A program made the position numbers and the translations under genes. Shown piece by piece: positions 38,601-46,227 of a stretch of 64,000 nt of DNA. The stretch spans positions 1 to 64,000 of the forward strand of contig JARKOQ010000218.1 in NCBI GenBank assembly GCA_029976005.1, given 5' to 3'. The DNA is from Aggregatilineales bacterium. GTDB lineage: Bacteria > Chloroflexota > Anaerolineae > Aggregatilineales > Ch27. The notes below the pieces were generated by a model. The model searched no databases, had not been told where the DNA came from, and was given only the letters and a program-made list of their open reading frames with translations. Numbering within the stretch: the first letter of the stretch is position 1; the number at the start of each line of letters is the position of its first letter.

Positions 38601-38951
38601 AGCAACGCCTATCTGGCTTCGCCCACCGACGGCGAGGTGAGCATCACCGCCCAGCGACAGTGGATGGCCTTCCCCACTCCCGACGGCCAGACCGAGGAAA
38701 CCGAGACACTGTACGTCGCCGTGCAGGATCAGGGAGGCGGCATCCCGCCGGAAGACCAGCAGCGGGTCTTCACCCGCCTGTATCGCGCCGACAATCCCCT
38801 GATTCAGGGTGTGGGCGACACGGGCGTCGGCCTGTCGATCGCCCGCGCCCTGGTCGAAGCACACCACGGCCGCATCTGGGTCGAAAGCGAGCTTGGGGTT
38901 GGATCGCGCTTCCAGTTCGCCATTCCCTACCTTAGGACGGAGCGTGTGTAA
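35643..38951 (+). CDS. Membrane GAF/coiled-coil histidine-kinase-like protein lacking the phospho-acceptor His
   Basis: An 1102-residue sensor. About eight N-terminal membrane helices (10-235) are followed by a GAF-like domain (about 275-430) and a very long coiled coil (about 440-835, Glu/Gln/Arg/Leu rich). A HisKA/HATPase core follows. The H box reads SVAQELRTPMSS: Gln869 replaces the His that is autophosphorylated in HELRTP. The ATP-binding boxes look intact: QLLSNAYLAS (N), DQGGGIPPED (G1) and GDTGVGLSIA (G2). It may bind ATP or act as a scaffold without classical phosphotransfer. GTG at 35643 follows GGAGGG; ATG at 35613 is an alternative. The stop overlaps the next ATG (TAATG). Confidence 0.85.
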   Translation: MSEYLNLFVYAPGNLLYFVGLIFFTYAALLMVIEQSLRGPEERASRRYRLALLGIMFALIAMLITAGVAQFNRLDATAILPPLELAVYTLIVLLTGWAFVSAESTARRPWNVALGVLLLALIAGYGYSAVEWYRQAPLSLIDFNATPLALAWTFIPGLLALIFALVLLLRVRAIPNAPLKLVYFLVVLAGYVYTVAQIVNESLTGFYMGSLRATFLLAMPILAIVVYRLIVSRLAAASEIAAGPQQTAALKVRPARPRPVDAPAATAPAEREATLLLRALGGMLSSTQPADLPRQVIAATAEALKADVIALATLKNSAWLDIVSVYDNIRQKPLQGMSINLDEQPTLASAIEHRTQRVMHPVRNREEMADLYTRLDVPQANPLGACYFQPLQENGQVFAVLIVAFPYTSRELRESEIHLLEGLGPIASKLLSLSQNAGQKTSEDTGELVLAQVSGDAAELEAASLARQQMQQSLEMVRDQTNNLSNIVRDLKIELETERGRVAEVLANDEDTLSISQQIMALSQEGHEIQQERDNLASELHEARTTLVGATAGTDNELYRNIIDMLSREQKELEAQKAHLEQQIATLREQTSDMFLVPASIQHTLKSIAEEKNRLAAERDAISSELSDVKSELELLGIDGGVAGLALILGQLYEERDQLRAQVTKLSATRAAAQASEQTEAQVQGLQEELSRVAADREAAVKQRDTLRAERAEWQEERARWQDQRQRLGQQINSIQKQIKELAAQRDRALKERNTVAERHTRLQEERDRLAAERATLQTERDQLLARLEGDRELLEQFGADGIGTLKGMIDDLTAERSNLERQLLKAQGDLELLEGRLQALDRTMERHPELRDRPSLPEDPAVILSVAQELRTPMSSIIGYTDLLLGESVGILGALQRKFLQRVKANIERLGSLVEDLVSIIALDTGQINLSSEPVNILELLDEAIMNAGTQFREKGITLNLDLDPDTPPIQVDRDAMQQVIGQLLSNAYLASPTDGEVSITAQRQWMAFPTPDGQTEETETLYVAVQDQGGGIPPEDQQRVFTRLYRADNPLIQGVGDTGVGLSIARALVEAHHGRIWVESELGVGSRFQFAIPYLRTERV

Positions 38952-40135
38952 TGGCCACTCCCCGCCGTTCCCTCAGAGGCGATCTTCTGGCCGCCCTGGC
39001 TGCCGTCAGTCTGCTGGCGCTGGCCGTGGTTTTCGCGGTCGTCCTCACGGCCGACAGCCTCCGGTCGAACCAGGAGCTCCAGACCGCGACCGTGGAGAGC
39101 ATGGCGCCGACCCAACCGGCGACCGGCATGCCTACCCTCACTGCCACCCTGCCTGAGGCGACAGCCGTCACGCCAACAACCGTCGTCCTGACGACTGCCG
39201 CACCGGCCACGGTCGCTCCAAAGGCGTCCGCGACCCCGTCCACTACCGAAACCGAGCTGTCCTCGACGACGGCAATCGCCGCACCGGCGACCAGAACCGA
39301 ATCGCCGGATGCGGTCGGATCGCCCACTGCCCGCGCAACCAGACCCGCCACGGCCACGCTGACGTCCAGCCCGACGCCCCGTCCGCCAACCGCCACGTCC
39401 AGCCCGACTCGCACGCCCAGCGCGACGCCAACCAATACCTTCACGCCGTCGCCCACCTCTACCGCTACGCCCCTGCCGACGGATACCGCCGTCTACACGG
39501 CGACACTGACCTCCAAACCGCCTGCGACCGACACGCCCACCCCTCAGGACTCAGGGGCCTGTGCCGTCCCGGCAGGCTGGCAACCCTACGCGATCCAGTC
39601 AGGCGACAATCTCTTCCGCCTCTCGATTCGGGCCGGAATCTCGACCACGGAATTGCAGCAGGCCAACTGCATCCCCAACGCGGCCAGCATCCGGACCGGG
39701 CAGGTGATCTACGTTCCGCCCGCATTCTTCGGCACGGGGCCAGCCGCCCCGGCGGGCATCGCCACGCCCATGCCGGGCGCGCCGTCCGGCCAGACCGAAG
39801 TCTACCCGCTACGCCTGGGCTGCCTGCTAACCCAGGTCCAGATCAGCAGCCCACTACCGAACAGTGTCATCACGGCCCGGACGAGCATTTACGGCGCGGC
39901 CACCTTGAGCGATACGGCCAGCTTCAGCTTCTACAAACTGGAGCTGCGCGGCCTCGACGGGGTCTATCGCAACCTGAGCCAGTCGACCAGCCCCGCATCC
40001 GGGCCAAGCAGTCTACTCGGTCTGCTCGATCCCTCCCGTTTCCCGGCCGGGGAGTACCAGCTCGTCCTGACCGTGGTCGAAAGCTCCGGGAATTTCCCGG
40101 AGCCCTGCGCAATCCGCGTCTACTTGGGGCATTGA
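38951..40135 (+). CDS. LysM-domain surface protein with Thr/Pro-rich stalk
   Basis: A 394-residue exported protein. The N-terminal membrane segment (about 14-33) is followed by a long low-complexity Thr/Pro/Ser/Ala stalk (about 50-195). Then comes one LysM repeat (about 206-255): WQPYAIQSGDNLFRLSIRAG, TELQQANCI and RTGQVIYVPP. LysM binds N-acetylglucosamine in glycans such as peptidoglycan. A final domain (about 285-394, QISSPLPNSVI) is beta-rich and resembles a Gmad2/immunoglobulin-like fold. It starts inside the stop of the kinase-like gene, so the two are coupled. It is probably a cell-wall-associated sensor partner or adhesin. Confidence 0.82.
   Translation: MATPRRSLRGDLLAALAAVSLLALAVVFAVVLTADSLRSNQELQTATVESMAPTQPATGMPTLTATLPEATAVTPTTVVLTTAAPATVAPKASATPSTTETELSSTTAIAAPATRTESPDAVGSPTARATRPATATLTSSPTPRPPTATSSPTRTPSATPTNTFTPSPTSTATPLPTDTAVYTATLTSKPPATDTPTPQDSGACAVPAGWQPYAIQSGDNLFRLSIRAGISTTELQQANCIPNAASIRTGQVIYVPPAFFGTGPAAPAGIATPMPGAPSGQTEVYPLRLGCLLTQVQISSPLPNSVITARTSIYGAATLSDTASFSFYKLELRGLDGVYRNLSQSTSPASGPSSLLGLLDPSRFPAGEYQLVLTVVESSGNFPEPCAIRVYLGH
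39100..39545 (+). repeat. Thr/Pro low-complexity coding stretch
   Basis: The DNA codes an almost unbroken Thr-Pro-Ala-Ser run with imperfect short repeats (ACG/ACC CCx units). It lies inside the LysM protein gene and encodes its stalk. Confidence 0.7.
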
Positions 40136-40178
40136 CCCATCTAACTCTCCAAGCAGCCAGCAGCCTATCCAATGGCAA

Positions 40179-40212
40179 CAACGGCGGGCATTTGTTACAC
40201 TGTCCGCCGTTG
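40179..40212 (+). promoter_or_regulatory. Extended -10 promoter flanked by a 9-bp inverted repeat (candidate operator)
   Basis: CAACGGCGG (40179-40187) and its perfect complement CCGCCGTTG (40204-40212) flank an extended -10 box, TGTTACACT (40193-40201). The symmetric arms around a promoter look like a dimeric repressor site or a hairpin. The LCP gene starts 20 bases on. Confidence 0.45.
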
Positions 40213-40231
40213 TCTGCCGGAATCAACTGGG

Positions 40232-42109
40232 ATGAAAAAACCTATGACACCCACCACGCCTGCTTCGCGCCGGGTTCGCTGGCTGCGCCGCTTGTTCCTC
40301 GCGGTTGTGCTGATCGCGGTGTTGGGAGGAACCGGCTGGGGCATCCGCACGCTGATCGAGCGTGAAGCCGCGCGGCAGGAAGCCGCCGAACGCGCGATCG
40401 CCTATGCCGCGACGGCCACGGCGCTCGTCCCGACCGCGACCGCGACCGCATCGGATACCCCCATGCCCACGGCAACCTGGACGCCCTCGGCTACGAACAC
40501 GGCCACGTTCACGCCAACCCACACGCCGACCGCCACCAACACGCCCACCGCGACGGCCACCAGCACACCCACCGCTTCCTTTACCCCGTCCCAGACTCCG
40601 ACGCCGGAAGCGACGCTGACCCATACGCGGATTCCGACCAATACACCCAGTTTCACGCCGACCTTCACCCCATCGCACACGCCCACCGCGACCAGCACGC
40701 CAACGGCGACCAGCACGGCCACCCTCACGCCGACCAACACGGCGATACCCACCAACACACCCTTCCCGACCAATACGCCGGCGGCCACGCCCACCCCACC
40801 CGCCACGGCGACGGAGGCCATCACCGCGACGCCTCGTCCCCTGCCGACCATCCTGTTCCCACCGGACAGCACGCCCAACGTGCCGCCTGTCACGGCCATC
40901 CCGCCACAGGCGCCCCTGGTCGACCGGCACGGCTACGACATCATGAACATCATCTTGCTGGGCACGGACAGTGAAGTCGAGCCAAACGATCCCAGCTACC
41001 GCACCGATACCATGATCATCGTGTCGATCAACCGCACGACCGGCACGATCTCCATGCTGCCCCTGGAGCGCGACCTGTTCGTCTTTATCCCCGGCTGGAC
41101 AATGCAGCGTCTTAATCTGGCCTACCAGCGCGGGGAAAGCGTCGGATGGACCGATGGCGGCTTTGGCCTGCTGCGCCAGACCATCCTGTACAACTTCGGG
41201 ATTCCGATTCACTACTACGCCCTCGCCAACTTCGAAGGCTTCCAGACCGTCATCGACACCCTGGGCGGGGTCGACATCGCCGTCGACTGTTCGATCCAGG
41301 ACTATCGCTTCGAGGGTTGGGATGCCTGGAACGAGCCAATCTACCGGTTGTATACCCTGCCGGTGGGCCTGCATCACCTCGACTCGGACATGGCTCTGTG
41401 GTATGCCCGTTCGCGCCGCAACAGTGATGCCTTCGATCGCGGCCGCCGGCAGATGCAGCTTCTGGTCGCGATCTGGCGCGAAGCAAAGGAACAGGGCCTG
41501 TTGGGTCAGGCACTGGAACTCTGGCCGCGTGTGAACGAGATCGCACAAACCAACCTGACCCTACCGGACATCGTGGGTCTGCTCCCGATCGCGCTGAACC
41601 TCGATCCGGCGCGCATCCAGACGCTCAACCTGATCCGCACTTACCACACGACGCCCTGGCAACCGCCGGATGGCTCCTATGTCCAGCTTCCCAACTGGGA
41701 GCCGATCTCGCAGCTCATCGAAAATCTCTACCTGCCGCCCACCGAAAATCAGCTCGTGCGGGAAGGCGCGCGAATCGAAGTGCTGAACGGTACCACCAAC
41801 GAAGGCTGGGGCTGGGTCGCCGCCGACCGCCTCGCCTGGGAAGGTTTCGTGCCGATCGTCAACGAGAACGTCGATCGCACCGATTACACCACCACGGAGC
41901 TAATCGACTTCACCGGCCGCACCAAGGGCAGCAGCCTGAACGCCATCATCCAGGCCCTGAACATCAACCCCAACCACGTACGCATCGAGCCGGACCCCAC
42001 CAGCAGCGTGGATTTCCGGGTCATCCTCGGCGCGGACTACAACTCCTGCACGTTCGGAGTCCTGGCCCCGGAAGCGACGCCAACCCCCTCCGCGACGCCG
42101 TCCAGTTAA
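40232..42109 (+). CDS. LytR-CpsA-Psr (LCP) family protein with Thr/Pro stalk
   Basis: A 625-residue membrane protein. One membrane segment (about 17-36) precedes a Thr/Pro low-complexity stalk (about 70-210). The LCP domain follows (about 230-470), with [30 protein letters not shown] and [11 protein letters not shown]; the conserved Asp and Arg residues are present. LCP enzymes transfer undecaprenyl-linked glycans to the cell wall or surface. A C-terminal LytR_C domain follows (about 500-600), starting [15 protein letters not shown]. The start is uncertain: ATG at 40232, or 40244 or 40172. A GC hairpin follows the stop. Confidence 0.85.
   Translation: MKKPMTPTTPASRRVRWLRRLFLAVVLIAVLGGTGWGIRTLIEREAARQEAAERAIAYAATATALVPTATATASDTPMPTATWTPSATNTATFTPTHTPTATNTPTATATSTPTASFTPSQTPTPEATLTHTRIPTNTPSFTPTFTPSHTPTATSTPTATSTATLTPTNTAIPTNTPFPTNTPAATPTPPATATEAITATPRPLPTILFPPDSTPNVPPVTAIPPQAPLVDRHGYDIMNIILLGTDSEVEPNDPSYRTDTMIIVSINRTTGTISMLPLERDLFVFIPGWTMQRLNLAYQRGESVGWTDGGFGLLRQTILYNFGIPIHYYALANFEGFQTVIDTLGGVDIAVDCSIQDYRFEGWDAWNEPIYRLYTLPVGLHHLDSDMALWYARSRRNSDAFDRGRRQMQLLVAIWREAKEQGLLGQALELWPRVNEIAQTNLTLPDIVGLLPIALNLDPARIQTLNLIRTYHTTPWQPPDGSYVQLPNWEPISQLIENLYLPPTENQLVREGARIEVLNGTTNEGWGWVAADRLAWEGFVPIVNENVDRTDYTTTELIDFTGRTKGSSLNAIIQALNINPNHVRIEPDPTSSVDFRVILGADYNSCTFGVLAPEATPTPSATPSS
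40430..40860 (+). repeat. Thr/Pro low-complexity coding stretch
   Basis: Imperfect tandem units such as ACGCCGACCxxCACxxC encode the TP-rich stalk of the LCP protein. Similar codon usage to the LysM stalk upstream suggests shared origin or similar slippage. Confidence 0.7.
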
Positions 42110-42135
42110 GATTCTCCTGACATTACTCCAACACG

Positions 42136-42159
42136 CCCCCCGGCTTTTCAGCCGGGGGG
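42136..42159 (+). terminator. Terminator-like hairpin after the LCP gene
   Basis: CCCCCCGGCT, 4-nt loop, AGCCGGGGGG: a 10-bp GC stem 26 bases after the stop. No T-run follows. Confidence 0.5.
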
Positions 42160-42174
42160 TAGTACCGAGGCGTT

Positions 42175-42204
42175 TTGACACGGCAGCCCTCCCCGTGCTA
42201 AATT
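42175..42204 (+). promoter_or_regulatory. Promoter with consensus -35
   Basis: TTGACA (42175-42180), an 18-base spacer and TAAATT (42199-42204). It lies upstream of the gene starting at 42248. Confidence 0.6.
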
Positions 42205-42247
42205 ACCGTCAGGACAATGTATCCTCAATACTTCCAGATGGTTCTCC

Positions 42248-43060
42248 GTGGATTCGGGGGGCGGCCTTCACGGCCGGGGCATCGTGCCTTTCAAACATGT
42301 CTTTTCGCGTCTCTACCCACATTCTGCGTTGGGTCATCGTCCGCTGAGCAGCGCTTTCGTGCTTCAGGACAACGGCCTGCTGATCGTCGATCTCGATGGC
42401 GAGCAGGAAGCGATCCAGGTGCTGGATTGCCCGCCGGGGACACGCTGCCAGCCTTCGCAGGTCGTGCTGGCGGGCCAAAGCCCCGATCGCGTCGCCACGC
42501 CGGACGAGCGCTTCAGCATGCGGCTGATCGTCCGCCCGTTTGGCAGCCACCGCGAGTTCTGGGTCGAGCATACCGATGAGCGCGCCCGGCGAAGCTATCG
42601 TGTCCGGTTGAGCACCGAGGTCGATTCGGACAGTCCCAACCGCCCCCGGCTGGCCGTAATTCCGCAGGCCGATCTGTTCGCCGTCGATGACGACGGCATC
42701 GTCCGGCTCTTCACAACTCGCCACTGCATGGCCGCCGGAGTCTTTCAGGTCGCCCATGCCGGCACGGACAACCAGATCGAGTCCCTGGCGATCTCCGCCT
42801 CCGGCAACATCATCGCCGGGCTGAGCCGTTGGAAAGACATCGTTCTGTTCAACGTGCCGGAGCGCCGGCTGGACCTGGTTCGCCAGATTCGCGACGAAGT
42901 CGGCTGGTACGATCAAGGCCCCGGCCTGATCATGCTTGCCGATGACGCCAGAGCCATCGTCTCCGTCGGGACCGGCCAACCGGCCAACGCCCCACCGAAC
43001 GTCCCGCCCGTGCTGTCCGTCAATGGATTCGGTTTCGTCGATTTCCCTGAGAATGCCTGA
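42248..43060 (+). CDS. Uncharacterised beta-rich protein
   Basis: A 270-residue protein with no signal peptide, membrane helix or known motif. Repeated beta-strand-like blocks such as NGLLIVDLDGEQ, LFAVDDDGIVRLFTTR and SLAISASGNIIAGLSRWKDIVLF resemble blades of a beta-propeller or WD-like protein. The GTG start at 42248 has no clear Shine-Dalgarno; GTG at 42284 is an alternative. It is followed 16 bases later by a lipoprotein gene, so the two are probably cotranscribed from the promoter at 42175. No function is assigned. Confidence 0.55.
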   Translation: MDSGGGLHGRGIVPFKHVFSRLYPHSALGHRPLSSAFVLQDNGLLIVDLDGEQEAIQVLDCPPGTRCQPSQVVLAGQSPDRVATPDERFSMRLIVRPFGSHREFWVEHTDERARRSYRVRLSTEVDSDSPNRPRLAVIPQADLFAVDDDGIVRLFTTRHCMAAGVFQVAHAGTDNQIESLAISASGNIIAGLSRWKDIVLFNVPERRLDLVRQIRDEVGWYDQGPGLIMLADDARAIVSVGTGQPANAPPNVPPVLSVNGFGFVDFPENA

Positions 43061-43076
43061 CTCCAACGAGGTGCCT

Positions 43077-43610
43077 ATGACCCGCTCGACCGCGCTGACC
43101 CTGATTGCCCTGCTGCTGTGTGGCGGTATGCTGCTCGCGGCTTGCGGCGGTGGAGAGCCGCCGGCCGGCCCCACCCCAACCCCACCGCCTCCCGTGACGC
43201 TCAACCCACCCGCCGATCCGGTTTTCGTCGCCGGATGCGCGGTCACCGACCTTGAAACCTGGCTCGAAAGCACCGATTTTCTGCTGCGCGATTTCGTGAG
43301 CCAGTTGAACGCGGCCCAGAACCAGACCCCGGAGCAGGTCCGCGTGACGATCCGGCGCATGGCCGACCTGCGGGACGCCCTGGTGGCCGTCCCCGCGCCG
43401 GATGGCTGCGCGGGGGAAGCCCACCGGCTCATCCTCCAGATGCTCGCCGACAGCTTGCAATCACTCCAGGCTTATGGCAACGGCGAGGGCGTCGACCTGC
43501 GCGCGGCCCAGACCGAAGTCGATACCCTGCTGGGCGGAATCCAGACCCTCCAGCAGGCTCTCCAGGCGCAGCTAGACGCGCACTTCGCCACCCAGCAGGC
43601 GGCAAATTAG
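43077..43610 (+). CDS. Lipoprotein of unknown function
   Basis: A 177-residue lipoprotein. The signal peptide ends in a lipobox LLAAC (Cys at about 23), followed by a short Pro/Thr linker. The mature part (about 50-177) is mostly helical, with LLRDFVSQLNAAQ, RRMADLRDALVA and QTLQQALQAQLDAH, so it is probably a helical bundle. Two cysteines (GCAVTD and DGCAGE) may form a disulfide. The ATG at 43077 follows GAGGTG. A longer frame from 42936 overlaps the upstream gene and is not a lipoprotein start. Confidence 0.75.
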   Translation: MTRSTALTLIALLLCGGMLLAACGGGEPPAGPTPTPPPPVTLNPPADPVFVAGCAVTDLETWLESTDFLLRDFVSQLNAAQNQTPEQVRVTIRRMADLRDALVAVPAPDGCAGEAHRLILQMLADSLQSLQAYGNGEGVDLRAAQTEVDTLLGGIQTLQQALQAQLDAHFATQQAAN

Positions 43611-43636
43611 CTCTGCCTTGCCTGCCGAGCTTAAGG

Positions 43637-43642
43637 TATAAT
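43637..43642 (+). promoter_or_regulatory. Probable -10 box of yebC-ruvC-ruvA
   Basis: TATAAT, 48 bases upstream of the yebC ATG. The best -35 candidate (TTGCCT) is only 13 bases away, so the -35 is unclear. Confidence 0.45.
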
Positions 43643-43689
43643 GTAACAAGTAGAAGCGTGCAATCTAGTTGGCGTGGAGATAACAAGCC

Positions 43690-44445
43690 ATGTCTGGTCA
43701 TAGCAAGTGGAGTACCATCAAGCGCAAGAAAGGCGCAGAAGACGCCAAGCGAGGCAAGATTTTCACTCGCCTGGCGCGTGAAATCACCATGGCTGCCCGC
43801 CAGGGCGGCGGCGACGAAAGCAGCAATGCTGGGCTGCGTCTGGCCATTGAAAAGGCCAGGGCCTCCAACATGCCCAAGGACAACATCAAGCGAGCCATCC
43901 AGCGCGGCACCGGAGAAGGCGGCGAAGGTCAGGAAGTCCTGGAGACCATCACCTACGAAGGCTATGGCCCGCACGGGGCGGCTATCCTGGTCGACGTGGT
44001 GACGGACAACAAGAACCGTACGCTGGCTGAAGTCAAACATGCCTTCACTCGCTCCGGCGGCAGCCTGGCTTCGGCCGGATCGGTCTCCTGGCAGTTCGAG
44101 CAGAAGGGCTACATCTCCCTGCCCGCCGAAGGCACGGACTTCGACACGGTCTTCATGATTGCGGCCGATGCTGGCGCGGAAGACGTCCAGGCGGAAGAAG
44201 AGAGCATCACGGTCTACACCCCCCGTGAGGAGGCCGCGCGCGTGGCCGAAGCCCTGCGTGAAGCCGGCTTCACGCTTCAGGAATTCGAGCTGACCTGGGT
44301 CGCCAAGAACGAGATGGCGCTGCCCACCGATGAAGCCGTCAAGGTGATGAGCCTCATCGAGAAGCTGGAAGAGCTGGACGACGTCCAGACGGTCGCTTCG
44401 AACCTGGAGATCACCGACGAAGTCCTGGCCTCGTTGAGCGCCTGA
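43690..44445 (+). CDS. yebC: YebC/TACO1-family protein
   Basis: A 251-residue YebC, the typical length. It starts MSGHSKWSTIKRKKGAEDAKRGKIF, then has GGGDESSNAGLRLAIEKARASNMP and YEGYGPHGAAILVDVVTDN. The family was first described as transcriptional regulators. Recent work shows that TACO1 and bacterial YebC help ribosomes translate polyproline runs. That is of interest here because efp is 12 kb away and many proteins have Pro-rich stalks. It is followed 3 bases later by ruvC, the common yebC-ruvC-ruvA order. Confidence 0.95.
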   Translation: MSGHSKWSTIKRKKGAEDAKRGKIFTRLAREITMAARQGGGDESSNAGLRLAIEKARASNMPKDNIKRAIQRGTGEGGEGQEVLETITYEGYGPHGAAILVDVVTDNKNRTLAEVKHAFTRSGGSLASAGSVSWQFEQKGYISLPAEGTDFDTVFMIAADAGAEDVQAEEESITVYTPREEAARVAEALREAGFTLQEFELTWVAKNEMALPTDEAVKVMSLIEKLEELDDVQTVASNLEITDEVLASLSA

Positions 44446-44448
44446 TCG

Positions 44449-44940
44449 ATGCTGGTTCTCGGCCTTGATCCCGGCACCGCCACGACAGGCTACGGTCTGG
44501 TGCGCCAACTCGGCGATGGATCGCTGGAAGCGGTCGCTTTCGGCGTGATCACGACCAAGCCGGTGGACTCGATGCCGGATCGGCTCAAACAGATTTACCT
44601 CGGCATCAGCGCTTTGCTCGACCGCTACCAGCCTGACGCGGCGGCAGTGGAGCAGCTTTTTTTTGGCAAGAATATTACAACCGCCATCACGGTCGCTCAG
44701 GGACGCGGGGTGATCCTGCTCGCGCTGGCAAACGCGGGGCTGCCTATCCGCGAGTACAAGCCAAGCCAGATCAAGCAGGCTATTGCCGGCTACGGCAATG
44801 CCCCCAAGCCTCAGATGCAAGACATGGTCCGGGCGCTGTTAGGATTGGAAGACATCCCGCGCCCGGACGATGCGGCCGACGCGCTGGCCGTGGCCATCAC
44901 CGACATTCACAGCTCGCAGTACGAGCGATTGATGGATTAG
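44449..44940 (+). CDS. ruvC: Holliday junction endonuclease RuvC
   Basis: A 163-residue RuvC of the RNase H fold. The acidic catalytic residues are Asp7 (GLDPGT), Glu68 (AAVEQLFF) and the Asp cluster near 141-144 (RPDDAADALAVA). It resolves Holliday junctions by symmetric nicks, working with RuvA and RuvB. The ATG lies 3 bases after the yebC stop; ruvA starts 10 bases after its stop. ruvB is not in the window. Confidence 0.97.
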   Translation: MLVLGLDPGTATTGYGLVRQLGDGSLEAVAFGVITTKPVDSMPDRLKQIYLGISALLDRYQPDAAAVEQLFFGKNITTAITVAQGRGVILLALANAGLPIREYKPSQIKQAIAGYGNAPKPQMQDMVRALLGLEDIPRPDDAADALAVAITDIHSSQYERLMD

Positions 44941-44950
44941 GCCGGAATCG

Positions 44951-45526
44951 ATGATCGCCTTCATCCAGGGTCAGCTTGTCCAGCAAGGCTCCGATCACGT
45001 CGTCGTCCAGGTCGGCGGGATTGGCCTGCACGTGTTCGTCCCCCGAACCGTCTTCGACGTGCTCGATGGGATCGGTCATGGCGTGCGGCTCTCGACTCAC
45101 CTGGCCGTGCGCGAAGACGGGATGACCCTGTACGGCTTCGTGGACGACGACGAGAAGCGCGTCTTCGAGACCCTGTTGAGTATCAGCGGGATCGGCCCCA
45201 AACTGGCCCTTAGCATCCTGAGTACCCTGACCTTCAGCCAGCTTCAGCAGGCCGTCAGCCATGACGAGGCCGACCTGCTGACCCGCGTGCCGGGCGTCGG
45301 CAAGAAGACGGCCCAGAAGATTGTCTTCGAGCTGAAGGACAAGCTCAAGATCAGCGCCCCGGCGGAACTGGCCGGACTGGTGGACATCGACTCGGATGTC
45401 CTGGACGCGCTGGTCGGGCTGGGATATAGCATCGTCGAAGCCCAGGCCGCGATCCAGTCCATCCCACGCGACGCCAGCAAAGACCTGGAGCAGCGCGTCC
45501 TGCTGGCGCTCGGCTACTTCGCCTGA
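44951..45526 (+). CDS. ruvA: Holliday junction DNA-binding protein RuvA
   Basis: A 191-residue RuvA. Domain I is an OB fold (MIAFIQGQLVQQGSDHVVVQVGG). Domain II has two helix-hairpin-helix motifs (LLSISGIGPKLALSIL and LLTRVPGVGKKTAQKIV). Domain III is a three-helix RuvB-interacting domain (DVLDALVGLGYSIVEAQAAI). It binds the four-way junction and loads RuvB. The linker before domain III is short. It lies directly after ruvC. Confidence 0.97.
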   Translation: MIAFIQGQLVQQGSDHVVVQVGGIGLHVFVPRTVFDVLDGIGHGVRLSTHLAVREDGMTLYGFVDDDEKRVFETLLSISGIGPKLALSILSTLTFSQLQQAVSHDEADLLTRVPGVGKKTAQKIVFELKDKLKISAPAELAGLVDIDSDVLDALVGLGYSIVEAQAAIQSIPRDASKDLEQRVLLALGYFA

Positions 45527-45536
45527 TCCCAGCCCC

Positions 45537-46169
45537 ATGGCGGCGGACTCCCGTTTCTACCCGCACCAGACCAGCCCATCGCGCCGGCCGGGAGTGATCC
45601 TCGTCGGCATCGTGCTGGGCCTGGTTCTGATCCTGCCGGAGGCCGACCTGAAGTTCCTGGCTGCGTCCTGCGGGATCGCCCCCGCGTTCTGGCTGATCAG
45701 AGAGACGCGCCGCCGCCAGACCGGTCTGACTCTGGTTTCGGATGAGATCATCCTCCGCGCGCCGTTTGGCTGGCGTCCGCTGCGCATACCCTACACCCAC
45801 GTGGGCGGGGTTCAGCCGCGCGATCGCCGTACCCGGCTGGGCTTCGTGTATTACGTGCCCCGTCCAGCCTTTGAAGGCGCGGCCGATCCGCGCCCGCCCC
45901 GCGTGCGAGCCGCGCTGACGGCCCCCCTGGCCGATCTGCCCGCCGCACTGGCCGATCTGGACGCGCGACTGGCCGTCCATCCACCAGATGGGGCAGATTG
46001 TCCACGTCTCTCCGCCGATCAGACCCATGCCTACCTCCAGCGCCGCCGCCTGCGCCGGGCCGCGTTGGTCGCCGGGCTGACCCTGGCCTTCCCGGTGATC
46101 CTGATCGGGCTGCTGCGCCTGGGCTTCGATGTCTACCGGGCGCTGGCCTATGGCTTCCACCCGCGCTAA
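45537..46169 (+). CDS. Membrane protein with PH-like domain
   Basis: A 210-residue protein. N-terminal hydrophobic segments (about 18-55) lead to a strand-rich domain (about 65-110) with TLVSDEIILRAPFGWRPLRIPYTHVGGV. That pattern is common in the bacterial PH/YdbS-like family. One more membrane segment lies near the C-terminus (about 182-202). The ATG at 45537 is 10 bases after the ruvA stop. The overlap with a ruvA-antisense frame was discarded. The role is unknown. Confidence 0.65.
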   Translation: MAADSRFYPHQTSPSRRPGVILVGIVLGLVLILPEADLKFLAASCGIAPAFWLIRETRRRQTGLTLVSDEIILRAPFGWRPLRIPYTHVGGVQPRDRRTRLGFVYYVPRPAFEGAADPRPPRVRAALTAPLADLPAALADLDARLAVHPPDGADCPRLSADQTHAYLQRRRLRRAALVAGLTLAFPVILIGLLRLGFDVYRALAYGFHPR

Positions 46170-46227
46170 GGTCCCTTTTCATGGCTCGTTTCATCCGTCA
46201 GGACTCGATCATCCCCAGGAGCAATAG

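Noticed and set aside
40430-40860. CRISPR-like or tandem repeat array
   Set aside because: Units are imperfect, in frame, and encode the Thr/Pro stalk of the LCP protein; no spacers.
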